Source of the DNA: Gordonia zhenghanii
GTDB lineage: Bacteria; Actinomycetota; Actinomycetes; Mycobacteriales; Mycobacteriaceae
Reading direction: 5' to 3'
Length of the DNA: 64,000 nucleotides
Assembly (NCBI RefSeq): GCF_021738965.1
Contig: NZ_JAKKOQ010000010.1
Span: forward strand, 1 to 64,000
Below are positions 1-7,019 of the stretch, in pieces (the first letter of the stretch is position 1; every line of letters begins with the position of its first letter). Below the pieces are notes generated by a model that was given only the letters and a program-made list of their open reading frames with translations, ran no database searches and was not told the DNA's origin. Position numbers and translations under genes: made by a program.

Positions 1-28
1 TCGTTGCCCGCCGATCTGTTGTGTGGCG

Positions 29-60
29 GGGGGGGCCGCTCGCCGTCCCGCGGCCCCCCC
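29..60. terminator. GC-rich perfect hairpin downstream of the EthD gene
   Basis: Positions 29-39 (seven G then CCGC) pair perfectly with 50-60 (GCGG then seven C). This gives an 11-bp stem with a 10-nt loop. It begins 19 nt past the stop of the leftward EthD gene. There is no clear T-tract, so it is read as an intrinsic-terminator-like hairpin of the kind common in high-GC actinobacteria. Confidence 0.55.
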
Positions 61-78
61 GGCCGTTCACGTCACGAG

Positions 79-393
79 TCAGCTGAAGTCGAAGACCGTG
101 ACCTCGGCGCCGACCATCGTCACGCCACCGGTCGCGAAGTTCGGGACGTCGGCGGCGACGGCCTGGCCTTCGGGCGAGCCCAGGCCTGCGCCCAGCGCTT
201 CTTTCGAATCGAAGTCAAGCGTGGTGATCAGGTAGACGTCCGGGGTCGAACCGTCGAGTGCCTCGGCCTTGGAGACGGTCGCGCCGCGCAGCCCGGGGAT
301 CTTTCCGGCCAGCGGCATATGGGTGTTGAAGTAGTACTCGTCGAATGCGACCGGATCGGTCGGCTGGTTGTAGAGGACGTTCAGGCGGTACAT
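79..393 (-). CDS. EthD family protein
   Basis: A 104-residue protein of the EthD family (ferredoxin-like alpha+beta barrel, dimeric). It starts MYRLNVLYNQPTDPVAFDEY, with the typical lone N-terminal strand, the 'FDEYYFNTHMPLAGKIPGL' helix region and an 'LITTLDFDSKEAL' strand near residue 57. Family members are small, often redox-linked or degradative accessory proteins with no settled reaction; EthD itself is needed for ethyl tert-butyl ether oxidation. Length is normal for the family. The ATG is preceded by GGAG. The gene is divergent from the nitroreductase gene and both starts carry a copy of the 9-mer CCGATATCA, which suggests shared control. Substrate unknown. Confidence 0.8.
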   Translation of the reverse strand: MYRLNVLYNQPTDPVAFDEYYFNTHMPLAGKIPGLRGATVSKAEALDGSTPDVYLITTLDFDSKEALGAGLGSPEGQAVAADVPNFATGGVTMVGAEVTVFDFS

Positions 394-399
394 GGTTCT

Positions 400-521
400 C
401 CGATATCAGTGGGGGAATGGCGCTTCCAGGTCTGGCGTGGGCGGTGCCACCGTTCGTCACGGTACGGGAGTGCGACTGTGCCCGAAGCGGAATCGGATCG
501 GCCTTGCTCGCGCCGATATCA
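400..521. promoter_or_regulatory. Divergent control region with two CCGATATCA copies
   Basis: The 9-mer CCGATATCA, with a palindromic GATATC core, is at 400-408, 6 bp outside the EthD ATG. It recurs at 513-521, 7 bp before the nitroreductase ATG. The near-equal distance from both starts makes a shared operator plausible. No regulator gene for it was identified. Confidence 0.3.
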
Positions 522-528
522 TCGAAGG

Positions 529-1212
529 ATGACCTCCGTAGATCGCTTCGACGCCGCAGACTTCGACCGAACCCAGATCGACGCGTTGCTGTCGACCACC
601 CGATCGGTGCGTAAGCGACTCGACCTTGCCCGTGACGTCCCGGACGACGTCCTCCTCGAATGTCTGGAGCTCGCAGTCCAGGCGCCGACCGGGTCGAACA
701 ACCAGGGCTGGCGGTGGCTGGTGATCCGCGACGACTCCACCAAGGAGCGCCTCGCCGAGATCTACCGCAAGGGAGGCGGCGAGTATCTGGCGAAGAGCGC
801 TGAGGACGCCGAAGCCGGAACACAGTCGGGCCGAGTGGCGACGTCGGCCAACTACCTCGCCGAGCACCTCGGTGAGGTTCCGGTGATCGTGATCCCGCTG
901 ATCATCGGCCGACTGGATCAGCTGAGCAGCTCGCCGAACACGGCGGCGGCCGCTGGCCTCATGGGGTCGATCCTGCCCGCAACCTGGAGCTTGCAACTCG
1001 CGCTGCGCAGCCGCGGACTCGGCAGCTGCTACACGACTCTGCACCTCAATGCGGAAGCCGAAGCCGCAGAGCTCCTCGGGATCCCGCCGCACATGACCCA
1101 GGCCGGTCTGATCCCCGTCGCGTACACGACGGGCACCTCGTTCAGCGCCGCGAAGCGCCCGCCGGTCGAAGACATCACGTACCTGGACCGGTACAAGAAG
1201 CCGTTTCGGTAA
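529..1212 (+). CDS. Nitroreductase family protein
   Basis: A 227-residue FMN-dependent nitroreductase-fold protein, expected to use NAD(P)H to reduce nitro compounds, quinones or enones. The N-terminal segment 'LLSTTRSVRKRLDL' is the usual FMN-phosphate region (R-S-x-R). 'AVQAPTGSNNQGWRWLVI' near residues 48-65 is the family's second FMN-contact motif (AP-S-N-Q-W). The C-terminal half has 'RGLGSCYTTLHL' and a 'GLIPVAYTTG' strand, as in single-domain nitroreductases of about 200-230 residues. The reading frame stays open far upstream. I place the start at the ATG at 529 because homology-like sequence begins there, although the GAAGG beside it is too close to be an ideal ribosome site. Confidence 0.8.
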   Translation: MTSVDRFDAADFDRTQIDALLSTTRSVRKRLDLARDVPDDVLLECLELAVQAPTGSNNQGWRWLVIRDDSTKERLAEIYRKGGGEYLAKSAEDAEAGTQSGRVATSANYLAEHLGEVPVIVIPLIIGRLDQLSSSPNTAAAAGLMGSILPATWSLQLALRSRGLGSCYTTLHLNAEAEAAELLGIPPHMTQAGLIPVAYTTGTSFSAAKRPPVEDITYLDRYKKPFR

Positions 1213-1277
1213 GGCTCGGTGAGCGGCGAGGATCGAGCGGCAGGCGAAGCTCGAGCAGCCGGGATGGGGAGCCGGTC

Positions 1278-2465
1278 TCAGTTCAGCGGATCGTGCGAGA
1301 TGTTCGCGGGGTCGACGCCGGCAGCGCGCAGCTTGAGTTGCGTGTGGAACACCATCGGCGCCGGGCCGGACAACAGGATCTGGTGATCGGTCCAGTCGCG
1401 CGGTTCGAGCGAATGCCGCGAATACGTGTCCGGGTAGTCGACGGCGACCTCGCCGACCCTCCCGAAACGTAGGTCGAATCCCCACTGACGCGGGTCGGGT
1501 GCTCCGTCGATCCACCACGGATCGGACTCGGTCTCCGACACCGCCGTCACGTGCAGCCACGGGTTGGTGCGCGCAAGCTGCTGCAGCACGCCGAGTTCGT
1601 ACAGTTCACCGGGATGACGCGACCCGTAGAACAGATGCGTCTGCGGGTTGTCGACTCGCTGGGCCATGTCCAGAAGGATCGCGCGCAGCGGTGCGAGACC
1701 GGAGCCGCCCGCGACCATGAGGACCGGGCGATCGTCGGTGACGCGCATCGTCCCGTGCATCTGACCGAAGGTCCAGACGTCGCCCGGCTCGGTCTCGCGA
1801 ACGATGGTCCCGCTCATCTGCCCGGTCGGTATCGAGTGGACGTGGAACTCGAGCTCGCCGCGAGGATTCGGCGGTATCGCGGGCGACAGGTTGCGCCACA
1901 CGTGCGGCCACTGCGGGATCTGCACCTCCGTGTACTGGCCCGCGTGGTACCGCGGCGCGCCGTCCTCGGCGACGAGACGGACGACGGCCCGCTCCCGGTT
2001 GATCGTGAACTTCTGCACGACTCTCGCTTGCCAGACAGACGGCTCCGAAGCGCTCTCGGCTGCTCCGCGCATCACGCCGGTCATCAGCATCATCGCATGG
2101 GAGGCAGCGTCGAACGCCGTCTGCGTCCAGCGTGGTCCCAGCATCCGAGAGAACTCGGTCATCAGCGCGTCGTACATGAGCCAGTAGTGCTCGCTCGTGA
2201 CCCCGTACTTGCGGTGGTCTCGGCCGAGTTGGGCGAGGAACTCGATGAGATCTTCGTGGCCGTCTTCCGCTGAGATCGCTTCCAGAACGTAGTCGACGAA
2301 TTGAGTGAAGGTGGCGCGCAAGGGTGCCATCGACACCGGGAACAGGTCGCGCAGCGGGGGGCTGGCGGAGAACAATCGCGTGAAGACGCTTGCGGCGAAG
2401 CGGTCGGGATCCGCTGCGATCAGCCGTCGGAGATCTGAAAGCACGGGCTGAGCTGGCGAATTCAC
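1278..2465 (-). CDS. Flavohemoglobin-like protein (globin plus FAD/NAD reductase)
   Basis: A 395-residue protein with an N-terminal globin domain (about residues 5-135) and a C-terminal ferredoxin-NADP reductase-type module. Globin features include 'VFTRLFSASPPLRDLF' and a probable proximal-His segment, 'LGRDHRKYGV'. The reductase half has 'YHAGQYTEVQIP', an 'NLSPAIPPN' stretch where classic flavohemoglobins have R-x-Y-S, and the NAD-binding 'MVAGGSGLAPLRAIL'. The divergent R-x-Y-S site and globin pocket suggest the mycobacterial type II flavohemoglobin-like group (such as Rv0385) rather than a canonical NO dioxygenase; this is inference. I chose the GTG at 2465 because AGGAGG lies 10-11 nt upstream of it. 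The longer frame has no such site. Divergent from the amidohydrolase gene. Confidence 0.75.
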   Translation of the reverse strand: MNSPAQPVLSDLRRLIAADPDRFAASVFTRLFSASPPLRDLFPVSMAPLRATFTQFVDYVLEAISAEDGHEDLIEFLAQLGRDHRKYGVTSEHYWLMYDALMTEFSRMLGPRWTQTAFDAASHAMMLMTGVMRGAAESASEPSVWQARVVQKFTINRERAVVRLVAEDGAPRYHAGQYTEVQIPQWPHVWRNLSPAIPPNPRGELEFHVHSIPTGQMSGTIVRETEPGDVWTFGQMHGTMRVTDDRPVLMVAGGSGLAPLRAILLDMAQRVDNPQTHLFYGSRHPGELYELGVLQQLARTNPWLHVTAVSETESDPWWIDGAPDPRQWGFDLRFGRVGEVAVDYPDTYSRHSLEPRDWTDHQILLSGPAPMVFHTQLKLRAAGVDPANISHDPLN

Positions 2466-2569
2466 CGGGCGACGTCCTCCTCGCGATAGTGCGGATGTTG
2501 TTGTTACCCGAGGGTAGTCCTCGGATGCGACAGCGGGTAGGACTCCTCCCACGTGTCATCGAGAATTCG

Positions 2570-2607
2570 CCCACGGTGGACTCGGCGTGGGCGCGCCCAC
2601 GGTGGAC
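2570..2607. promoter_or_regulatory. Repeated and palindromic element in divergent promoter
   Basis: The 12-mer CCCACGGTGGAC occurs at 2570-2581 and again at 2596-2607. Between and overlapping them is the perfect 14-bp palindrome GTGGGCGCGCCCAC at 2587-2600. The element lies between the flavohemoglobin-like and amidohydrolase genes and could be an operator for either. No cognate regulator is adjacent. Confidence 0.35.
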
Positions 2608-2632
2608 GGAATCGGTGTGGCAATGTGAAGCG

Positions 2633-3751
2633 GTGACGTTGAGTGGAGTGATCCCCGGCATCGTCGATGCGCATGTCCACTTCTACGATCCGATGCGGTC
2701 GACGTGGGCACTGTCCCGATTCTCGCATGTGTCGGCGATGCCCGTGATCAAGCATTTCCCCCGCACTGCCCTGTGGCTGTCCGGCCTGACTTCGCACAGC
2801 TCGGAAACGCGATTGATGATCGATCCGAGTATCGTGCGGTCCCCGTATGAGCCCGCCCAGTACGGCACCGAGGCGGGTGGCGTGCGACGCGTCGCGGGCG
2901 TCCCGGTCGACACTGTCGTCGGCGTGGAATCGCACTGGGGCGGTTCGGGGTCGGCGACGAGCGAGACGTCGTTCGCCGAGACCCGGTACGTGACGGGGCT
3001 GCGGTTCGGTCGGTCGCGGGCACCGCGGCTGGGCGGGTTCGTCGTCTCGGGTGACCCCACCGACCCGGGTTTCGGCGACAACCTCGACGAGCACCTGCGG
3101 TACACGCCTCTGGTGCGCGGAGTGCGATACCAGTGGTCGAGCCATTCGGACCCACAGGTCAGCGACTCTCGGCGAGCGGCAGGCGTCCTCAGCTCAATGG
3201 CATTTCTCCGCGGGTTCGAAGAGATCGAGCGCCACGGACTGGCGTTCCACTCGTTCGCGTACTCACATCAGCTCGGCGAACTAGACCTGCTGGCGCGTCG
3301 TTTCCCGGAGACGACCATCGTCGTCGAACACCTGGGACTGCCGGTCGGAGTGTTCGGTCCGGTCGGTTCGGAGACGGGTATGACCGCGGCGGCTCGCGCC
3401 GAGATCATGCGGCTCTGGCGGGAGCGGATCGCGATGCTCGGGGCGCGCCCCAACGTCGTGGTCAAGGTGTCCGGTCTGGCGCTCGGGCTACTGGGCTACG
3501 GGCGGGAGACCTCGGGGAACATCGGTGGTCGGGACATCCTCGCGCAGATGATCGCACCGCTCGTGCTCCACGTCGTGGATCGCTTCGGCCCGGATCGCGT
3601 CGTCTTCGGGTCGGACATGCCGGTCGACCGGCCCAACGCGGGCATCGATGTCGTGGTCGGTGCATTGCTCGACGTGGTCGGCGACCGTGGAGATCACTTG
3701 CTGGCGCACCTGTTCGCGAAGAACGCGCAGCGCATTTACCGCATCGAATGA
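2633..3751 (+). CDS. Amidohydrolase family (TIM-barrel) protein
   Basis: About 372 residues of the amidohydrolase-2 superfamily, the metal-dependent TIM-barrel hydrolases and decarboxylases. The metal-binding N-terminal motif is 'IVDAHVHFYDP' (H-x-H), a further strand gives 'TTIVVEHLGLP', and the C-terminal 'VVFGSDMPVD' carries the usual catalytic/metal Asp. Relatives include lactonases and 2-pyrone-4,6-dicarboxylate hydrolase-like proteins, so a lactone or carboxylate substrate is likely but not identified. The upstream frame is open for over 200 bases. The GTG at 2633 is chosen because the conserved domain begins a few residues later, although its ribosome site is weak. A strong hairpin follows the gene. 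Confidence 0.75.
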   Translation: MTLSGVIPGIVDAHVHFYDPMRSTWALSRFSHVSAMPVIKHFPRTALWLSGLTSHSSETRLMIDPSIVRSPYEPAQYGTEAGGVRRVAGVPVDTVVGVESHWGGSGSATSETSFAETRYVTGLRFGRSRAPRLGGFVVSGDPTDPGFGDNLDEHLRYTPLVRGVRYQWSSHSDPQVSDSRRAAGVLSSMAFLRGFEEIERHGLAFHSFAYSHQLGELDLLARRFPETTIVVEHLGLPVGVFGPVGSETGMTAAARAEIMRLWRERIAMLGARPNVVVKVSGLALGLLGYGRETSGNIGGRDILAQMIAPLVLHVVDRFGPDRVVFGSDMPVDRPNAGIDVVVGALLDVVGDRGDHLLAHLFAKNAQRIYRIE

Positions 3752-3771
3752 CGTCGGCCGCACTGATGGAG

Positions 3772-3808
3772 CACGCACGGCGACGCTCCCGCCCCGTCGC
3801 CGTGCGTG
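3772..3808 (+). terminator. Perfect 14-bp hairpin after amidohydrolase gene
   Basis: CACGCACGGCGACG at 3772-3785 pairs perfectly with CGTCGCCGTGCGTG at 3795-3808 around a 9-nt loop. It starts 20 nt beyond the amidohydrolase stop. No T-tract follows, but position and stability fit a terminator. Confidence 0.65.
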
Positions 3809-3957
3809 AATCCATGCCCACCGGCACCGGTCGCCGCGAATACGGTGTCGTACGCGGCGGGTCCGCCCCAAAGTGTGTGCTCACAGGATAGTTTTCGGAC
3901 TTGCACAGCGTCTAGTGAACGGACGAGTGTCACAGGGGCCGACCTCCCACTCCGGAC

Positions 3958-3971
3958 TGAAACATGTTCTA
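3958..3971 (+). promoter_or_regulatory. KstR-type operator (TnnAACnnGTTnnA)
   Basis: The 14-mer TGAAACATGTTCTA fits the published KstR half-site pattern TnnAAC-nn-GTTnnA at every fixed position. It is 8 bp before the SDR ATG, which would let a bound TetR-type repressor block transcription. KstR controls sterol catabolism genes in mycolic-acid actinobacteria; a different TetR protein with a similar site is also possible. Confidence 0.45.
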
Positions 3972-3979
3972 GTTGAGGG

Positions 3980-4849
3980 ATGGGAACGTATGTGGTGACA
4001 GGTGCGGCGTCCGGCATGGGAGAGGCCGTGTCCGCACGGCTGATCGGAGACGGGCACACGGTGGTCGGCGTCGACATCGCTGGCTCGGACGTTACGGCGG
4101 ACCTCTCGACGAGCGAGGGGCGCAGTGATGCGATCACACAATTGCTGGCCAAGGTCGACGGTCCGCTCGACGGTGCGGTGGTTGCGGCCGGGATGGGACC
4201 CAAGCAGGGGCGCGAACGCACCCTCGTCGAGGTCAACGTTCTCGGGGTCACCGAGATCCTTACGGCCTTGCGACCGCGCCTGGCTGCTGCAGGCAACGCG
4301 AAAGTCGTTGTGTTCGGGTCCAACTCGACGACGTCGACGCCGCTCGTGCCGCGAGTCGCGATCCGTCGACTCGTCGACGGCGACACTGAGGGGGCGGTTC
4401 GGATCCTGCAGCGCCGCGGTCCGCTGTCCGGCCCGGCCGCGTACGCGGCGTCGAAGATCGCGGTGGCCAGATGGGCTCGCAGGCAGGCGGTGTCGGACGA
4501 GTGGGCAGGCTCCGGGATACGCGTGAACGTGATCGCGCCCGGCCCCGTCATGACGCCGCTCCTGCGGAGTCAGCTGTCGAGTTCCACCGCGTCGCAGGTG
4601 CGGTCGTTCCCGGTTCCGATCCGCGAGTTCGGGACGCCCGAGCAACTCGCGGAATGGGTGATGACGATGTTGTCTCCTGCCGCCGACTTCATGGTCGGCG
4701 CGGTGGTCACCGTGGACGGCGGAACCGAAGCGCTGCTCCGTCCGAACTCATGGCCCACCCGGCTGCCGGTACGGCTGCTGCCGCGGATGGCCTGGACGAT
4801 GTACCGGGCTCCGAAGAAGGGGCGGGTAGCCGACTACTCCGACTCCTGA
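3980..4849 (+). CDS. SDR family oxidoreductase (hydroxysteroid-dehydrogenase-like)
   Basis: A 289-residue classical short-chain dehydrogenase/reductase. The nucleotide-binding motif TGAASGMG is at residues 7-14, catalytic Y155-x3-K159 sits in 'AAYAASK', and 'RVNVIAPGPVMTPLL' marks the substrate loop. The layout, with a shortened middle where the N-N-A-G segment reads 'VVAAGMG', resembles 3-alpha-hydroxysteroid dehydrogenase/carbonyl reductase-like SDRs. The KstR-type box just upstream supports a steroid or terpenoid alcohol role; that is inference. The C-terminus has about 30 extra residues, 'RLPVRLLPRMAWTMYRAPKK', that could contact a membrane. The 3' end overlaps the convergent TetR gene by 16 bp. 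Confidence 0.8.
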   Translation: MGTYVVTGAASGMGEAVSARLIGDGHTVVGVDIAGSDVTADLSTSEGRSDAITQLLAKVDGPLDGAVVAAGMGPKQGRERTLVEVNVLGVTEILTALRPRLAAAGNAKVVVFGSNSTTSTPLVPRVAIRRLVDGDTEGAVRILQRRGPLSGPAAYAASKIAVARWARRQAVSDEWAGSGIRVNVIAPGPVMTPLLRSQLSSSTASQVRSFPVPIREFGTPEQLAEWVMTMLSPAADFMVGAVVTVDGGTEALLRPNSWPTRLPVRLLPRMAWTMYRAPKKGRVADYSDS

Positions 4850-5403
4850 CGTTCGTCGAGCAGGGCGAGCGCGGCCGTCGTAGTGCCGCGCATCGCCCAG
4901 GCGAAGTCGTCCATCGACGGGTTCGCGGAGTTCTCGAAGCCGGTCAGCAGCAACATCGCGGTGGAAGCGAGTCGCTCGGCGAGTTCGCGGCCGAACAACT
5001 CGACGCCCATCTCGGCGATAGCGTCGCGGCGCGCGGCCTCGACCGCGGTGAGCGCCTCGAGGACGGCGGGGTCGACTGACGCCCAGCTTCGGATGGCCCG
5101 CTCGGTGGCGTGCGGCAGATTCAGTGCGATCTCGATGAGCGCGTCGATGCGGTCGTGCGGATCGGTCACGCTGCGGGCCGACTCGACGAGTCGGTCGGTG
5201 GCCTCTAATCGCCAGTGTGCGATGAGAGCGGACTCGAAAGCCTTCCAATTGCGGAACGAGTGATAGAACGCTCCGGTCGTGACGCCTGCCTCCGTGCAGA
5301 CCGCGGCCTGTTTGAAACCGGAGTAGCCGTCGCGCGCGAGAACCGTCATGCCTGCGTGGAGGAACCGTCGGCGCAGCTTGTCAGGATCGACGTCGGAGTC
5401 CAT
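4834..5403 (-). CDS. TetR family transcriptional regulator
   Basis: A 189-residue TetR-type repressor. The N-terminal helix-turn-helix spans about residues 10-55 ('ARDGYSGFKQAAVCTEAGVTTGAFYHSFRNWKAF'), with the family-typical G-x-F/Y-Y-x-x-F turn after the recognition helix. The rest is the all-helical ligand-binding and dimerisation domain with a 'ASTAMLLLTGFENS' helix. It is divergent from the MpaB-like gene with 89 bp between the starts. Two perfect short inverted repeats in that gap are candidate operators, so control of the MpaB/DUF4334 pair and itself is the likely job. Ligand unknown. Confidence 0.85.
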   Translation of the reverse strand: MDSDVDPDKLRRRFLHAGMTVLARDGYSGFKQAAVCTEAGVTTGAFYHSFRNWKAFESALIAHWRLEATDRLVESARSVTDPHDRIDALIEIALNLPHATERAIRSWASVDPAVLEALTAVEAARRDAIAEMGVELFGRELAERLASTAMLLLTGFENSANPSMDDFAWAMRGTTTAALALLDERQESE

Positions 5404-5450
5404 GGGGAGATTCTGTCATGTGGGTGTTCCGCCATCCTTGCCGATGTGGG

Positions 5451-5480
5451 TAAGTAGACTTATGCTGAGCTGACAAGCTC
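5451..5480. promoter_or_regulatory. Two short inverted repeats, candidate TetR operators
   Basis: TAAGT-AG-ACTTA at 5451-5462 and GAGCT-GACA-AGCTC at 5467-5480 are both perfect inverted repeats. They lie in the gap between the TetR gene and the MpaB-like gene, just before the latter's GAGAGG ribosome site. Their position fits repression of the rightward pair. Confidence 0.4.
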
Positions 5481-5492
5481 GAGAGGACGGCC

Positions 5493-6398
5493 ATGTTCAA
5501 TCCAGATCGCAATGCGGGCCTTGATCCGCACCGTGACTACATGGAGATCTACCGGAACATGTCGCTGCTCGACTTTCCGTGGGACATCAATCAAGCACTC
5601 AGCTTCGCGCTGTTCAGGACGTACGCCGTGCCGAGCGTCGGACGTCTCCTCGCCGAGACCCGCGGATTCGACGACACGCAGAAGCGGTACGACGACACTG
5701 CGATCCTGTTGGAGGTTCCGCTGCGAGAGGGATTCGCGACGTCTGACGCGAAGGCGGCGTTGCGGCGGATCAACCAGATGCACCGCACGTACGACATCAG
5801 CAACGACGACATGCGCTACGTCCTCGCGACGTTCGTCGTCGTTCCGAAACGGTGGGTGGACGACCACGGTTGGCGGAAGTTCACCTACGACGAAGTCGTC
5901 GCGTCGACCGAGTACTACCGCGAACTGGCGCGGCATATGAACATCAAGGATATCCCGGCGACATACGACGATTTCGTGACGCTGCTCGACACGTATGAGG
6001 CCGAGCACTTCGCCTACGACGAAGGCGGACGTCACGTCGCCGACATGACGCTGGACCTGATGGCGACGTTCTATCCGAAGCCCGCGCGGCCGGCAGTCCG
6101 CGTGTTCTCGCGTGCGCTGATGGACGATCCGCTGCTCGGAGCCTTCCGGTATTCGAAGCCGCCGCGACTGGTCGTCGCGGCCAGCCGTCGCGCAATGCGT
6201 GCGCGGGCAGCATTCGTCCGACTGCTGCCGCCTCGTCGTCGGCACAAGAACCCGTCCGACACCCACCGCGTGAAGTCGTATCCCGGCGGCTACGAAGTCG
6301 AGAAACTCGGCACGTTCCCGACGGGCTGCCCCGTCAAGCATCTCGATGCCGGACCCGCAGGCCAGAAAACCAACGAGCAGAAGATCGGCGCACGATGA
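5493..6398 (+). CDS. MpaB/latex-clearing-protein-like (DUF2236) oxygenase family protein
   Basis: A 301-residue, mostly helical protein of the oxygenase MpaB family (DUF2236), which also includes the rubber oxygenase Lcp. Visible landmarks are 'PSVGRLLAETRGFDDTQKRYDDT' near residue 45, the core 'RINQMHRTYDISNDDMRYVLATFVV' near residues 87-112, where His and Asp residues typical of the family cluster, and 'FVTLLDTYEAEHFAYDEGGRHVAD'. The C-terminal 90 residues are rich in Arg and Lys and look non-globular. Members bind heme or act in terpenoid, steroid or mycophenolic acid-like oxidation; the substrate here is unknown. Start is the ATG after GAGAGG. Its stop overlaps the next ATG by 4 bp, so the two are translationally coupled. 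Confidence 0.75.
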   Translation: MFNPDRNAGLDPHRDYMEIYRNMSLLDFPWDINQALSFALFRTYAVPSVGRLLAETRGFDDTQKRYDDTAILLEVPLREGFATSDAKAALRRINQMHRTYDISNDDMRYVLATFVVVPKRWVDDHGWRKFTYDEVVASTEYYRELARHMNIKDIPATYDDFVTLLDTYEAEHFAYDEGGRHVADMTLDLMATFYPKPARPAVRVFSRALMDDPLLGAFRYSKPPRLVVAASRRAMRARAAFVRLLPPRRRHKNPSDTHRVKSYPGGYEVEKLGTFPTGCPVKHLDAGPAGQKTNEQKIGAR

Positions 6399-6919
6399 CC
6401 CTCACCGTCCATGAACTCCAGTCGGGCCTCTCTTCGGAGGCGGCCTGCGAGCTGTACGACTCGCTGCCTGCAGTCACCGTCGACGAGATCCTCGGCCAAT
6501 GGCACGGATCCGAAGTACCGACCGGGCATCCGCTCGATGGACTTCTCGCCGTGTCGGGCTGGTACGGCAAACGATTCGACAGCGCAGACGAAGTGCATCC
6601 GTTGCTGTTCGGCGAGCCCGGCGACCTCTACCCGGTGAACCCGGGCTCGGTCCCGATGAACCTGCTCAATACGTTGGGCACTCGCATGCCCCGCCCGAGG
6701 ATCCCCGGCGTCACCACCGCGTTCAAGGCCGTCCGGACTCGCAGGCACCGCGCCCGACTCCGCGACATCGAGTACCGCGGCAAGGTCAGTGTCGCGATGG
6801 TCTACGACCAGATCGCCGTCATCGATCACTTTCGCAAGCTCGACGACGACGCGCTCCTCGGGGCGATGGATCTCCGGAACTCGCCGCAGCCGTACTTCTT
6901 CCTGTTGGAGCGGGACTGA
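6395..6919 (+). CDS. DUF4334 (GXWXG) family protein
   Basis: A 174-residue protein carrying the motif G-Q-W-H-G near residues 34-38, matching the GXWXG signature that names the N-terminal domain of DUF4334 proteins. The C-terminal region 'RDIEYRGKVSVAMVYDQIAVIDHFRKLDDDALLGAMDL' matches the DUF4334 core, with the invariant Y-D-x-x-x-I-D-x-F pattern, and ends 'YFFLLERD'. The family often sits beside oxygenases or steroid/terpene genes in actinobacteria. Coupled by ATGA overlap to the MpaB-like gene, so a partner role is likely. No catalytic role is known. Confidence 0.8.
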   Translation: MTLTVHELQSGLSSEAACELYDSLPAVTVDEILGQWHGSEVPTGHPLDGLLAVSGWYGKRFDSADEVHPLLFGEPGDLYPVNPGSVPMNLLNTLGTRMPRPRIPGVTTAFKAVRTRRHRARLRDIEYRGKVSVAMVYDQIAVIDHFRKLDDDALLGAMDLRNSPQPYFFLLERD

Positions 6920-6939
6920 GTTCGCGCTCTACGCACCAG

Positions 6940-7015
6940 GTTTCGACTCGGCTCGTCGCTAGCGCTCGTCACCGGCTCAACCGGCTGAAAGGTCGCGTGT
7001 GTTCGCTGGTCGAGA
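6940..7015. repeat. Intergenic repeat element (TTTCGACTCGGCTCG family)
   Basis: The gap between the convergent DUF4334 and sulfurtransferase genes holds GTTTCGACTCGGCTCGTCGC followed by CGGCTCAACCGG. It ends with GCTGGTCGAGACC at about 7000-7012. The word GCTGGTCGAG is shared with the tandem array near 19.4 kb. I read it as a member of the same REP-like family, possibly acting as a bidirectional terminator. Confidence 0.5.
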
Positions 7016-7019
7016 CCCC

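Noticed and set aside
457..1560. Long leftward open frame over the nitroreductase gene
   Set aside because: Arg-rich, low-complexity translation typical of an antisense shadow in high-GC DNA; the plus-strand nitroreductase has clear motifs.
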